NCBI GenBank assembly: GCA_040756655.1
Contig: JBFLYN010000016.1
Coordinates: 1-61,649 of the forward strand
Reading direction: 5' to 3'
DNA: 61,649 nt
DNA from: JBFLYN01 sp040756655
Lineage (GTDB): Bacteria; Bacillota; Sulfobacillia; UBA8153
A program made the position numbers and the translations under genes. Position 1 is the first letter of the stretch. Each line of letters begins with the position of its first letter. Below are positions 1-9,220 of the stretch, one piece after another. The notes under the pieces were generated by a model. It saw only the letters and a list, made by a program, of their open reading frames with translations, searched no databases and was not told the DNA's origin.

Positions 1-5
1 TGGAA

Positions 6-1652
6 GTGTTCAACAACGGTCCGGCTCCGGTCATTAGCGCCATGTGCAGGTCACTCGGCATCACCCAGGCCCTCAACCGGCTGGTGGAGTGGGATGAACG
101 CCAGTGCAAGCTGGCTCCGGGTCTGCTGGTGGAGGCCATCATCATCAACGTGTTGTGTAACCGTAAGCCCTTGTACCGGATGCACGAATACTTCAGCAAG
201 GTGGACGTGCCCACTCTGTTTGGGCCGGGCATCCAGGCCGCCCACCTCAACGATGATGCGCTGGCGCGCGCTTTGGACAAACTGGCCCAGGCGGGTCCGG
301 GCCGGGTCTACGGCACCATCGCGCTGGAAGCCGCACAACGGGAGGGTGTGGACCTTGGGGTGCTACACGCGGACACCACCTCGGTCTCGGTGCAGGGCGC
401 GTATGAGGATAACCTGGAGTCCGATGCCCTGTGGTTAACCCACGGGCACAGCAAGGACCGGCGTCCTGACCTCAAGCAGTTCCTGTACGGGCTGGGCACC
501 ACCGCGGACCAGGTACCGGTCATCGGGGAAGTGCGCAATGGCAACCTCTCGGATAAGACCTGGAACCTGGAACTCATATCCCGCCTGGCCCAGCAGTTAG
601 GACCGTTGCATGAACTGGTCTACGTGGCCGACTCCAGCCTGGTGACAGGACCTAACCTGGAGGGTATCCATACGCAAGGTCTGAAGTTCATCTCCCGTCT
701 GCCCGCCACATTCAAGTTGGAAGCCCAGCTCAAGGACCAGGCCTGGGCCTGTGACGCCTGGCAGGAGGTAGGCGTGCTCAGTGCTCGGAAAGGGGCGGCC
801 AGTTACCGCCTGCAGTCCTTTCTGGCCGAGTATGAAGGCCGCACCTACCGTTGTCTGGTGGTGCATTCCTCCCACCTGGACGGCCGCAAGGCCAAGGCCA
901 TCGAACGCCAGCTGGACCAGGAAGAAGCCGCCCTGGCGGCGGCGGGGCGGCAGCTGGCGGCCCGGGCGTTTGCCTGCGCGCCCGATGCCCACGAAGCCTG
1001 GCGCGAGTTCTGCCGCGAGCACGAGAAGGGGAACTTCAGCCTCGCCTATGAACTGGTGGCCCAAGAGCGGATCCAGAAGCGCTCGACCCGCGGACGGCCA
1101 CCCAGAGACTACGCTCCCCAGACGGAGACGGTCTTCACCATCCAGCCCCGCTTTACCCGGGACCAGCAACGGATCCAGGAAACCAAGCGCCGGGCCAGCT
1201 GTTTTGTGCTCATCACCAACCTGCTGGACGTGCAACGCTGGCCGCACCAGCGCGTGTTGACGGAGTACAAGCAACAAACCGTGGTGGAGCAGCACTTTGC
1301 GTTCATGAAAGACCCCAAGGTGGTAGGCCCGGTCTACCTCAAGAAGCCCGCCCGCGTCCAGGCACTGGCCTACGTCTTCTTGCTAGCACTCCTGGTTTAC
1401 AGCCTCATGCAGCGCCGCATCTGGCAGGCCCTCCAAGGTGAAAGCGAGCCTTTGGAAATCGCGGGTAAGCTCAAGACCTTCAAACCCACCGGGCGCCGGG
1501 TACTGGAGTTGTTCGAGGTCATGCTGGTGATCAGGTATGCCAACGGTAAACGCAGCTTTCCCACCAACCAGAGAGTACCCGAACGTGCGCTGCGGCTGCT
1601 GGGGCTCAGTCCAGACATCTATCTACACTGGAAGCTCCCTGAATGGTCGTAG
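6..1652 (+). CDS. IS1634-like (DUF4277) transposase, possibly 5'-truncated by the window edge
   Basis: DDE transposase of 548 residues as visible. The N-terminal 100 residues resemble the DUF4277 domain that precedes the DDE domain in IS1634-type transposases (GPAPVISAMCRSLGI, LNDDALARALDKL). The central region carries a VLHADTTSVSVQG segment, which fits the first catalytic Asp strand. The C-terminal part holds a YKQQTVVEQHFAFMKDP segment typical of the Glu-containing end of the family. The frame is open up to base 6, so the true start and the left inverted repeat may lie outside the window. No frameshift is seen, so this copy may be intact. It lies outside the core replication cluster and on the opposite strand to purA. 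The family is assigned from memory of sequence patterns. Confidence 0.75.
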   Translation: MFNNGPAPVISAMCRSLGITQALNRLVEWDERQCKLAPGLLVEAIIINVLCNRKPLYRMHEYFSKVDVPTLFGPGIQAAHLNDDALARALDKLAQAGPGRVYGTIALEAAQREGVDLGVLHADTTSVSVQGAYEDNLESDALWLTHGHSKDRRPDLKQFLYGLGTTADQVPVIGEVRNGNLSDKTWNLELISRLAQQLGPLHELVYVADSSLVTGPNLEGIHTQGLKFISRLPATFKLEAQLKDQAWACDAWQEVGVLSARKGAASYRLQSFLAEYEGRTYRCLVVHSSHLDGRKAKAIERQLDQEEAALAAAGRQLAARAFACAPDAHEAWREFCREHEKGNFSLAYELVAQERIQKRSTRGRPPRDYAPQTETVFTIQPRFTRDQQRIQETKRRASCFVLITNLLDVQRWPHQRVLTEYKQQTVVEQHFAFMKDPKVVGPVYLKKPARVQALAYVFLLALLVYSLMQRRIWQALQGESEPLEIAGKLKTFKPTGRRVLELFEVMLVIRYANGKRSFPTNQRVPERALRLLGLSPDIYLHWKLPEWS

Positions 1653-1742
1653 GGCCTGTCAAGAAAACCCGCTCGAATATGTGTCTAACGGTGCGAAATG
1701 CAGGCTGTATCAGCGGAAAAGGCAATAGGCACACATAACAGA

Positions 1743-1771
1743 CAAAAGAGGTTGTCGCTTCCGACAACCTC
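1743..1771 (-). terminator. Intrinsic terminator after the tRNA-Gly/tRNA-Thr pair
   Basis: On the minus strand a perfect 10-bp stem (GAGGTTGTCG / CGACAACCTC) with loop GAAG is followed by TTTTGT. It lies about 35 nt after tRNA-Thr and is placed to end the minus-strand purA/tRNA transcript. Confidence 0.8.
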
Positions 1772-1804
1772 GCGCGCTTTTCGGCCTCTGTGCTGGTTAT
1801 TGTG

Positions 1805-1879
1805 TGGAGCCGGCGATGGGATTCGAACCCATGGCCTGCTGATTACGAATCAGCTGCTCTACCACTGAGCTACGCCGGC
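1805..1879 (-). tRNA. tRNA-Thr(CGU)
   Basis: The minus strand folds as a complete cloverleaf: acceptor GCCGGCG/CGCCGGC, D arm GTAGCTCAGTGGTAGAGC, anticodon loop TTCGTAA (anticodon CGT), T arm GGGTTCGAATCCC, discriminator T and an encoded CCA end. It is 17 nt downstream of tRNA-Gly and probably shares its transcript. Confidence 0.95.
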
Positions 1880-1896
1880 ATATCTGGGCGCGAAAA

Positions 1897-1971
1897 TGGA
1901 GCGAGAGACGGGATTCGAACCCGCGGCCCTCGGCTTGGGAAGCCGATGTTCTACCACTAAACTACTCTCGC
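1897..1971 (-). tRNA. tRNA-Gly(CCC)
   Basis: Minus-strand cloverleaf with acceptor GCGAGAG/CTCTCGC, anticodon loop TTCCCAA (anticodon CCC), T arm GGGTTCGAATCCC and an encoded CCA. It lies 46 nt after the purA stop codon. Confidence 0.95.
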
Positions 1972-2017
1972 CCGCATCACCTATTATAATGCACCATTTC
2001 TGCAATTGCAAGGCGTA

Positions 2018-3301
2018 CTAGAACACCGGCATTCTTTCCAGCGTTTGGGAGCGCTCGCGGCCGATGGATATCATCATCACGGGACACCCGCTGAGTTCCT
2101 CGATGCGCTTCAGGTACCGAAGGCAGGTCTTTGGCAGATCCGCTTGCCGCTTGACCATGGGAAACTCAGCATCCCAACCCGGCAGCTCCTCGTACACCGG
2201 CTGACACTCTGTTAGCACCTTGAGGCTGAGGGGGAACTCGGCCAGGAACTGGCCACGGTAACGGTATCCGGTACAGATTCTTAGCTGTTCGATCCCACCG
2301 AGAGTGTCCACCCTGGTTACGGCCAGGCCTCCCAGGCCGTTGACTCGCACCGAGTAGCGTAAGATACTGGCGTCTAGCCAGCCCACCCGGCGAGGTCTGC
2401 CCGTGGATGTCCCGTACTCATGACCCCGAGTCCTGATGAGATCGCCGGTGGCATCTTTGAGTTCACACGGGAACGGGCCGTCGCCCACGCGGGTCGTATA
2501 GGCCTTGGCAACACCGATAACGCGGCTGATGCGCGTGGGCCCCACTCCAGCCCCGATGCAGGCTCCTCCCGCCGTAGGATACGAGGAGGTAACGAAAGGA
2601 TAGGTACCATGGTCGATGTCCAGTAACGTCCCCTGTGCGCCTTCAAAGAGCACGCGGAGCCCCTGGTCAAGCGCTTCGTTGATAAGTCTAGATGTGTCCG
2701 TGACGTAAGGCCGAAGGATCTCAGCATACTCCAAGTACTTGGATGCCAGCTCCTGTGCGTCAAATCCCGGCGTCCCGTAGACTCTTTCCAAAAGCTGGTT
2801 CTTGTGCCGGATGGTTCCTTCCAGCGCAGGTAGGAAAACCTCTGGTTCGAGCAGGTCCTGCACTCTTAGACCCGTGCGGGCAAACTTATCCATGTAGGCC
2901 GGGCCAACACCGCGCCCGGTGGTGCCAAGCTTGTTGTCACCCTTCCGCTCTTCGTCAAGCCGGTCCTGAAGCACGTGATAGGGCATGATCAGGTGAGCAG
3001 AGGGCGATATCCTAAGACCCGACACGTCAATGCCCAGATCTTGTAGGTAGGCCAGTTCTTTGACCAAGCGCTCGGGGTCTATCACAACACCGCTGCCAAT
3101 GAGGCAGAGCTTGCCCGGGCCGAAAATGCCGGACGGAACCAGGTGCAGCTTGTACTCCTGCTCTCCGACCACTACCGTGTGGCCGGCGTTGGGCCCGCCC
3201 TGGTACCGTACGACCACGTCCGCCTGGTGCGCCAGGTAGTCTGTGATCTTGCCTTTCCCTTCGTCTCCCCACTGCGTGCCAATTACCACTACTGCCGACA
3301 T
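2018..3301 (-). CDS. purA: Adenylosuccinate synthase
   Basis: Catalyses GTP-dependent condensation of IMP and aspartate to adenylosuccinate, the first committed step of AMP synthesis, in the cytoplasm. The 427-residue product has the family's full length. The N-terminal GTQWGDEGKGK loop (about residues 7-17) binds GTP and Mg2+ and carries the catalytic Asp. GGPNAGHTV (about 36-44) holds the catalytic His. The ATG at 3301 is chosen over an in-frame ATG 24 nt upstream because the protein family begins at MSAVVVIG and a GAAAGGGGAA ribosome site lies in front. The purA-dnaB neighbourhood is conserved in Bacillus-type origins. Two tRNA genes follow on the same strand. Confidence 0.97.
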   Translation of the reverse strand: MSAVVVIGTQWGDEGKGKITDYLAHQADVVVRYQGGPNAGHTVVVGEQEYKLHLVPSGIFGPGKLCLIGSGVVIDPERLVKELAYLQDLGIDVSGLRISPSAHLIMPYHVLQDRLDEERKGDNKLGTTGRGVGPAYMDKFARTGLRVQDLLEPEVFLPALEGTIRHKNQLLERVYGTPGFDAQELASKYLEYAEILRPYVTDTSRLINEALDQGLRVLFEGAQGTLLDIDHGTYPFVTSSYPTAGGACIGAGVGPTRISRVIGVAKAYTTRVGDGPFPCELKDATGDLIRTRGHEYGTSTGRPRRVGWLDASILRYSVRVNGLGGLAVTRVDTLGGIEQLRICTGYRYRGQFLAEFPLSLKVLTECQPVYEELPGWDAEFPMVKRQADLPKTCLRYLKRIEELSGCPVMMISIGRERSQTLERMPVF

Positions 3302-3788
3302 CAGCACCGTTCCCCTTTCATGCAAAGCATCCCCAGAGGTTCCCGCTTCATCGACGAGCTCCGGCCCGGAGGTCCGAATGTCTCAACAGGCGTGAGTTCC
3401 CACCGAATTGGCGCCATGTAGTGTCTGGGAGGCAAGTGCCCCAAAATCGCCATAGGCGTTTTCGTCACTGTCGTGATGTAACCAGGATAACCCCGTTCGT
3501 CAAAGTGACAGCTGGTTCGGCCCTGACTGACCACACCGGGAGCGGGGCTTTTGGAACTAATGCCGGTGGTCTGCCCGAGGGCGGCTCAGACCGGTGCCAC
3601 GCGTTCTTGGTGCGCTTCTTTTGCTTCCACCTAGGCGGGTAGGTTGGGCCGGAACTCTGATGTGGGAAAACCGGGCCATGCCATCATATCTTGACAGGAG
3701 GGTGCACTGCTGGACCATGGGGTCCAACCATATCGGTAGGTACAGTCAACTAGCATGTTCCACCGTCTCCCATGCGTCTTGTGCTTTG
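3302..3788 (-). other. 487-nt gap upstream of purA with one weak promoter candidate
   Basis: No open frame here resembles a known protein. On the minus strand TTGACG (3498-3503) and TACATC (3475-3480) are 17 nt apart and could form a sigma-A-like promoter, leaving a leader of about 170 nt before purA. The -10 element is poor. No purine riboswitch core or intrinsic terminator was recognised. Confidence 0.3.
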
Positions 3789-5186
3789 CTACACACCCGA
3801 GTTCGCTTCTTCCCTTTTCAGGATACTCCGGGCAGCCAGCACCCCGGAGGCCGAGGCCTGGGCCAGGCTCCTGGTGACGCCCGCACCGTCTCCGACAGCG
3901 AAAAGGTGCTGGATCTCAGTCTCCAGTTCCGGACTTACCCGGGGGCGGCTGGAGTAGAACTTCACTTCCACCCCGTAGAGCAGTGTGTGCTTGGAGTGCA
4001 CGCCGGGAGCCACCTGGTCCAGGGCCTCCAGCATCTCCAGGATGTTACGCAGATGCCGGTAGGGCAGCACTAGGCTCAAATCGCCCGGGGTAGCCTGCTC
4101 CAGCGTGGGCCGGACCATGCCCTTTTCAAGCCGCTTGGCCGTGGACCGCCTGCCCGAAAGAAGATCCCCTAGGCGTTGTACCAGTACGCCATCACCCAGC
4201 ATGTTCGCCAGGCTGGCCACGTACTTACCATAGGCGATGGGCTCATGGAAGGGTTCTGTAAAGGTCTTGCTGACCAGAAGGGCAAAGTTGGTGTTGTCGG
4301 TCTTTTGGTCTCTAAACGAATGCCCGTTCACGGTAATCAGGCCCCGGTTGTTTTCCAAGACCACCTCGCCGTTGGGACACACGCAGAAAGTACGAACCAA
4401 GTCGTCGAAGGCGCGGGAGTAATACAGGATCTTGGGTTCATATACCCTCTGAGTCAGGTGCTCGAAGACCACGGCCGGGATTTCCACCCGCACCCCCACG
4501 TCCACCGGATTGGTGGTAAGTTCGAGCCCTAGTCTTTGGCCCTCTTGGGCAAACCACTCGGCGCCCTCCCGGCCGGGTGCACACAACACGTACCGTCCCC
4601 GGTACTCCTTCCCGCCAGTGGTCACTACTCCGTAGGCTCGCCCGTCCCGGACGAGGACCTTCTTCACTTCAGTGCCGGCCAGGACGTCTACTCGACCGGA
4701 CAGGTATTCGAACATGCGACTAAGTATGGCCGGGCATCTCTCTGTGCCCAGGTGACGAACGCGAGCCGGCACCAGCTGCAGTCCCGCTGCAGCTGCCTGG
4801 CGCACCAGATCCCGGATGCCCGCCGGGTCGTCCCCGTACATCCCGCCCTCAGCACCAAAGCGCACGTAGATCCTGTCGATATGATCGATGAGCGCGTCCA
4901 CTTCGGACCGGGGCAGGTAATCGTCAAGGAACCCTCCAAACTCCGATGTCAGCGTCAGTTTCCCATCACTGAACGCCCCTGCCCCGCCCCATCCGCACAG
5001 CACCGCGCATGGGCAACATCTTAGACAAGGACGCCCTACCTGCATGGGACACTTGCGCTCGAGGATGTGCTTGCCCTTTTCTAAAATGAGAACATCCAAC
5101 CTGCTGTTGGCCTCTGCCAGTTCCAGCGCAGCGAAAATCCCCGCCGGGCCAGCTCCGATGATGATCACATCGTACTGGGTAGACAT
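3789..5186 (-). CDS. FAD-dependent dehydrogenase, COG2509-like
   Basis: Flavoprotein of 465 residues whose substrate is unknown. An N-terminal Rossmann motif GAGPAGIFAALE (about residues 12-23) is followed by an acidic ILEKGK strand end, as expected for FAD binding. CPMQVGRPCLRCCPCAVLCGWGGAGAFSDGK (about 45-76 in outline: a Cys-rich stretch and then GGAGAFSDGKL) is typical of the COG2509 group. A C-terminal FAVGDGAGVTRSLAQASASG segment closes the FAD site. The start ATG at 5186 has GGAGGTGAG upstream. It is transcribed alone from a good promoter at 5272-5300 and is separated from purA by nearly 500 nt. The Cys cluster might bind metal, but this is inference. Confidence 0.8.
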   Translation of the reverse strand: MSTQYDVIIIGAGPAGIFAALELAEANSRLDVLILEKGKHILERKCPMQVGRPCLRCCPCAVLCGWGGAGAFSDGKLTLTSEFGGFLDDYLPRSEVDALIDHIDRIYVRFGAEGGMYGDDPAGIRDLVRQAAAAGLQLVPARVRHLGTERCPAILSRMFEYLSGRVDVLAGTEVKKVLVRDGRAYGVVTTGGKEYRGRYVLCAPGREGAEWFAQEGQRLGLELTTNPVDVGVRVEIPAVVFEHLTQRVYEPKILYYSRAFDDLVRTFCVCPNGEVVLENNRGLITVNGHSFRDQKTDNTNFALLVSKTFTEPFHEPIAYGKYVASLANMLGDGVLVQRLGDLLSGRRSTAKRLEKGMVRPTLEQATPGDLSLVLPYRHLRNILEMLEALDQVAPGVHSKHTLLYGVEVKFYSSRPRVSPELETEIQHLFAVGDGAGVTRSLAQASASGVLAARSILKREEANSGV

Positions 5187-5271
5187 GGCGACTCACCTCC
5201 AGCAGTGGCTCAGCCAGCACTAGTGTCTACCAGAGAGCCGGATTTGACCCTCCGGAAGGCACTCCCTAATC

Positions 5272-5300
5272 ACTTTACCACTTGACGGACCGGGAGTCAA
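5272..5300 (-). promoter_or_regulatory. Sigma-A-type promoter for the FAD dehydrogenase, with an inverted repeat
   Basis: On the minus strand TTGACT (5295-5300) is spaced 17 nt from TAAAGT (5272-5277), about 86 nt before the start codon. The -35 box forms an inverted repeat with GTCAAG inside the spacer (TTGAC-N9-GTCAA), which could be an operator. Confidence 0.5.
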
Positions 5301-5393
5301 CGGGAAACCCGAAGGTTGGGTCTGAAGAGTGGGATAATCTTCGCCATTTTGGCCACTATCACCGGGAGTCGGCTGGTAGATCGTTCGGATATG

Positions 5394-6710
5394 CTAGCCC
5401 CGGTGCTCCAGGTTTTCGAATTTCTGGTATTCCCGAGCGAAGTACAGCTTGACCGAGCCGGTGGGGCCATTTCTCTGCTTGGCTACGATCACTTCTAGCA
5501 CGTTGGCTTCCGCCGCATCCGGGTTTTGGTGCAAGAACATCACTACGTCGGCATCTTGCTCGATGGCTCCAGACTCCCTAAGGTCCGATAAGAGCGGCCG
5601 CCGGTCAGTACGTTGCTCCACAGCGCGGCTCAGCTGGGAGCACGCCAGCACCGGCACATCCAGTTCCCTGGCCAGTGCCTTGAGGGAGCGTGAGATCTCC
5701 GAGATCTCCTGCTGCCGGTTTTCCGCCCGGTTGCGGCTCTGCATTAGCTGCAGGTAATCTACCACCACCAGACCGAGGCCATGTTCGGCCTTGATCCTGC
5801 GGGCCTTGGTGCGGAGCTCCAATATGGAGATACTCGGGGTATCATCAATGAAAACCGGCGCTTCACCCAGGCGCCCCAGGGCAATAGATAGCCGCCTCCA
5901 GTCGTTGTCTTCCAGCGCTCCCATACGCAGGCGTTGGCTGTCGATGGCAGCCTCGGAACACAAAAGCCGTTGGGCTAGCTGTTCTTTGGACATCTCCAGG
6001 CTGAACACGGCTACGGTGGTGCGACTTCCCACGGCGGCGTGCCGGGCTATGTTCAGCGAAAGAGCGGTCTTGCCCATGGAAGGCCTGGCCGCCAGGATCA
6101 CTAGGTCCGATCTTTGAAACCCGGATGTAAGCCGGTCCAAGTCAGCAAACCCGGACGGCACTCCCAGGGCGCTACCTTTATTGGAATACAGCTGCTCAAT
6201 ATGCGTAAGCGTCTCCATGAGCACATCCTTGATCGGGCTGAACCCCCGGATGGCCCGTCGCTGGGAGATCTTGAAGATGAGCTGCTCGGCCTCGTCCAGG
6301 AGGACCTCCACGTCTTCCCTTTGGCCATAGCCCCGGGTAACTACTTCGGTGGCTGCGTTGATGAGCCCCCTGAGAATGGCTTTCTCCTGGACGATGCGGG
6401 CATAGTGCTCAACGTTGGCGGCGGTGGGAACCAGGTTGGCGAGACTGGTTATGTACGGCATGCCTCCCACAGCTTCTAGTTGCTCTTGCTGGCGAAGGCC
6501 TTCACAGACAGTGATGAGGTCCACTGCTTCACCTCGGTCGGCCAACCTGACCATGACTTCGAAGATCCGCCTGTGGGCCTCCCGGTAGAAATCTTCCGGC
6601 CCAACAACCTCCATAGCCCTGAGAATGGCTTGGCGTTCGATGAGCATGGAGCCCAGTACGCACTGCTCCGCCTCGAGGCTCTGGGGGGGCAGTCTCTCAG
6701 AAGCAGCCAC
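5394..6710 (-). CDS. dnaB: Replicative DNA helicase DnaB
   Basis: Hexameric 5'-3' helicase that unwinds the fork and recruits primase. Its 438 residues match the DnaB family (dnaC in B. subtilis nomenclature). The N-terminal domain starts at PPQSLEAEQCVLGSML. The RecA-like C-terminal domain has Walker A ARPSMGKTAL (about residue 208), Walker B LVVVDYLQL, and the DRRPLLSDLRESGAIEQDAD segment of the arginine-finger region. The start ATG is preceded by GGAGGTGATC. It lies downstream of rplI and lonC on the same strand, the usual Clostridia order. No DnaI/DnaC loader gene occurs in the window; a DciA-like protein is encoded near recF. Confidence 0.97.
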   Translation of the reverse strand: MAASERLPPQSLEAEQCVLGSMLIERQAILRAMEVVGPEDFYREAHRRIFEVMVRLADRGEAVDLITVCEGLRQQEQLEAVGGMPYITSLANLVPTAANVEHYARIVQEKAILRGLINAATEVVTRGYGQREDVEVLLDEAEQLIFKISQRRAIRGFSPIKDVLMETLTHIEQLYSNKGSALGVPSGFADLDRLTSGFQRSDLVILAARPSMGKTALSLNIARHAAVGSRTTVAVFSLEMSKEQLAQRLLCSEAAIDSQRLRMGALEDNDWRRLSIALGRLGEAPVFIDDTPSISILELRTKARRIKAEHGLGLVVVDYLQLMQSRNRAENRQQEISEISRSLKALARELDVPVLACSQLSRAVEQRTDRRPLLSDLRESGAIEQDADVVMFLHQNPDAAEANVLEVIVAKQRNGPTGSVKLYFAREYQKFENLEHRG

Positions 6711-6735
6711 GCCCGATCACCTCCAATGGCCGGGC

Positions 6736-6758
6736 CCCGGGGGCACCGGGCCCCCGGG
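6736..6758 (-). other. All-GC hairpin between lonC and dnaB
   Basis: A 9-bp perfect stem CCCGGGGGC/GCCCCCGGG with loop ACCGG sits in the 58-nt gap after lonC. No T-run follows on either strand, so it is not a standard intrinsic terminator. It may stabilise or separate the mRNA segments. Confidence 0.5.
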
Positions 6759-6768
6759 ACCGTGAAGG

Positions 6769-8706
6769 CTAAACCGCTTGCTGGTGGTTGGAATCCCCGG
6801 CCCGCACATGACCGAGCACTTCTTCAACGGTTCGCGCAAACACCACTTCTATGCCCTTGATGGAGGGAGAAGTGTCCTTGGCGTTCTCAAAAGGCAGGAT
6901 GACCTTTTTCATCCCCGCCTGCTTGGCACCGTAGATCTTCTCGAAAACACCGCCGATTGGGCGGATCCCGCCCTGCAGTGACACCTCGCCGGTGACCGCC
7001 ACGTCCTGGCGTAGGGGCCGGCCATCGATGGCACTCAGCGTGGCCAGGAGGATAGCCAGTCCCGCCGAGGGACCGTCTACTCTTCCCCCGCCGATAACGT
7101 TAATGTGGAGGTCGTAGGCGCCAATGTCAGTGCCGGTAAGCCGGCGGATGACCGAAGCTGCGTTGAACACCGAGTCACGGGCCATGAGCCCTGCCGCTTC
7201 GTTAAACCTGATGGCCCCCTTGCCTGGCTCTTTGGCAGGAAAAGCCACTGCCTCGATCTCCAGCACCGACCCTAAGAATCCCGAGACGCCCAGCCCGAAA
7301 GCCTTACCCACTTCGGCCCGGTCGGAAGACCGGTTAACCACGTTAGGTATGAGCCGGTTGGACTGTATGACTTCCTCTAAATGCCGGCTTTCCAGGACCA
7401 AGAAGCCCTTCTCCGGCCGTTTCCCCTCATTCTGGAACAGGGCCACTCCAAAGGCGTCGGCCAATAGCCCCACCGCCTTGCGACCCTCGATGGTATACTC
7501 GGCAATGAGCTCGGCTGCCGCCGGGTCTAATCTAACCCTGAGTCTTCTGGCTGCCTGCTTGGCAATGCGGACGATGGCGTCAGGCGTCAAGGGTTCGAAA
7601 TACACTTCAGCACAGCGGGACCTGAACGCCGGGCTGATATCATCCGGGTCGCGCGTGGTGGCGCCTATGAGGATGAAATCGGCCGGCGCCCCGTCTTGGA
7701 ACAGCTTGCGGATGTACTTGGGCACACCGGGGTCGGACGCGTCGTAGTACGAGGAGTCGAAGGCCACTCTCTTGTCTTCCAAGACCTTTAGGAGCTTGGC
7801 CTGCAACAAAGGATCCAGCTCCCCGACCTCGTCGATGAACAACACTCCGCCGTGGGCTTCGCTCACCAGCCCCAGCTTGGGCTCAGGTACCCCACCCTCG
7901 GCCAAATCACGCCGGGCCCCCTGGTATATGGGGTCATGAACGGAGCCCAAGAGCGGGTTGGTGACCTCCCTGGGATCCCACCGCAGGGTAGACCCATCGA
8001 CCTCCACGAAGGGCGCATCGGCGGCAAATGGCGTTGATTCGAGCTGCTTGGCATACTCCAAAACCAGCCTGGCAACGGTGGTCTTTCCGGTGCCAGGTGG
8101 CCCGTACAGCAGGATGTGCTGGGGAAAGGGCGAAGCCAGCTTGGCAAGGAGCGAATTGATGGCCCGGTCCTGGCCCACGATTTCCTTGAGGGAGCGGGGA
8201 CGCAGGTACTGGAGAGCCGAGCGGGCCAGTTTCTTCTGCTCCATCTTCTCTAGCTGAGCATACCTCTTGAGAGTCTGCGGGTTCTCCGGGCTGCCCCCCT
8301 CTTTGAGGACCTGGAGCTTGATCTCCCGCACGTACTCTTCGTGCCGCTCCTGCATCTTCTCGGAGATCTTCTTCTCTATCCGGTCTTCTACTGCCCGCCG
8401 TGCCATGAGGTCGGCGATCTCTTCTTGGATTTCGTCGAGAATCCGGGGCAGTGCGTCCAGTTCCGGTTTCTCTATGGTCGGGTCTTCATAGATGATTTTC
8501 TGCAAGGCATGGACTTGCTCTTCCAAGACCTTGGAGCGCATCCCGGCCAGGGCCCCCAACTTCCCCGCTTTGAGCACGATCTTCTCGCTGCCGAACATGC
8601 CCGCCAGCAAGGAGAATAAGGCGGAGATCTCCCGTCGCAAAAGCTCATCACCATTCAGCCGCCCTCCTAGCAGCTGGGCGTGACGCTCATCAATGTGAGC
8701 TCTCAA
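6769..8706 (-). CDS. lonC: Lon-family ATP-dependent protease, LonC type
   Basis: AAA+ serine protease of 645 residues. The N-terminal 160 residues are charged and probably helical. The ATPase domain has Walker A GPPGTGKTTVA (about residue 200) and Walker B GVLFIDEVGEL (about 287). The protease domain has the catalytic Ser in RVDGPSAGLAILLA and the catalytic Lys in PIGGVFEKIYGAKQAG. The TTG start at 8706 is 4 nt after the rplI stop and has GGGGAGAGGG in front, so translation is probably coupled to rplI. The position between rplI and dnaB is common in Clostridia. LonC is the best label; LonB is shorter and more membrane- or spore-related. The cellular substrate is unknown. Confidence 0.85.
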   Translation of the reverse strand: MRAHIDERHAQLLGGRLNGDELLRREISALFSLLAGMFGSEKIVLKAGKLGALAGMRSKVLEEQVHALQKIIYEDPTIEKPELDALPRILDEIQEEIADLMARRAVEDRIEKKISEKMQERHEEYVREIKLQVLKEGGSPENPQTLKRYAQLEKMEQKKLARSALQYLRPRSLKEIVGQDRAINSLLAKLASPFPQHILLYGPPGTGKTTVARLVLEYAKQLESTPFAADAPFVEVDGSTLRWDPREVTNPLLGSVHDPIYQGARRDLAEGGVPEPKLGLVSEAHGGVLFIDEVGELDPLLQAKLLKVLEDKRVAFDSSYYDASDPGVPKYIRKLFQDGAPADFILIGATTRDPDDISPAFRSRCAEVYFEPLTPDAIVRIAKQAARRLRVRLDPAAAELIAEYTIEGRKAVGLLADAFGVALFQNEGKRPEKGFLVLESRHLEEVIQSNRLIPNVVNRSSDRAEVGKAFGLGVSGFLGSVLEIEAVAFPAKEPGKGAIRFNEAAGLMARDSVFNAASVIRRLTGTDIGAYDLHINVIGGGRVDGPSAGLAILLATLSAIDGRPLRQDVAVTGEVSLQGGIRPIGGVFEKIYGAKQAGMKKVILPFENAKDTSPSIKGIEVVFARTVEEVLGHVRAGDSNHQQAV

Positions 8707-8710
8707 CTAC

Positions 8711-9166
8711 CTACCCTCTCCCCTCCGCCGTGACCTCCACGGTGACCTTGACGCTCACCTTGGGGTGCAATTTCACCTGGACTGCGTGCTGACCAAGTGT
8801 GCGAATATTGTCACTGAGTTCGATCTTCTTTTTGTCCACGCTGACCCGGTACTGGGCCTGCAGGCCTTCGGCAATGTCCCTAGTGGTAACAGAGCCGAAC
8901 AAGCGCCCGCCTTCACCGGCCCGGGCCTTGAGCACCACGCGGCACTCTCTGAGCGTGTTAGCCAGCTTCTTGGCCTCAGCCAGCTCCCGGTCTACCTTAT
9001 TCTGCTGGGATTGCCGGACCTGTTCCAGGGACCGCAGGTTGCTGCTGGTAGCCGGTATGGCTAACCCCCTGGGCAACAGGTAGTTTCGCCCGTATCCTTC
9101 TGCCACGTCCACCACGGCACCCTTCGAGCCCAGGTTCTTGACATCCTGAAGCAAGATCACCTTCAT
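8711..9166 (-). CDS. rplI: 50S ribosomal protein bL9
   Basis: Large-subunit protein that binds 23S rRNA at the L1 stalk base. The 151-residue product has the signature MKVILLQDVKNLGSKG and GYGRNYLLPRGLA of the N-terminal domain, a connecting helix rich in Gln, Glu and Lys (about 45-75), and the C-terminal domain with GRLFGSVTTRDIAEGL. The ATG at 9166 is chosen because the family starts at MKVILL; an AAGGAC site precedes it. It lies immediately upstream of lonC. Confidence 0.97.
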   Translation of the reverse strand: MKVILLQDVKNLGSKGAVVDVAEGYGRNYLLPRGLAIPATSSNLRSLEQVRQSQQNKVDRELAEAKKLANTLRECRVVLKARAGEGGRLFGSVTTRDIAEGLQAQYRVSVDKKKIELSDNIRTLGQHAVQVKLHPKVSVKVTVEVTAEGRG

Positions 9167-9220
9167 GGAGGACCGTCCTTTCTTTGTGGACAAATATGCC
9201 ACAGAGAACCTATTCCTGCT

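Noticed and set aside
3302..3788. Purine or PRPP riboswitch before purA
   Set aside because: No conserved core sequences were recognised and no terminator lies near the start codon.
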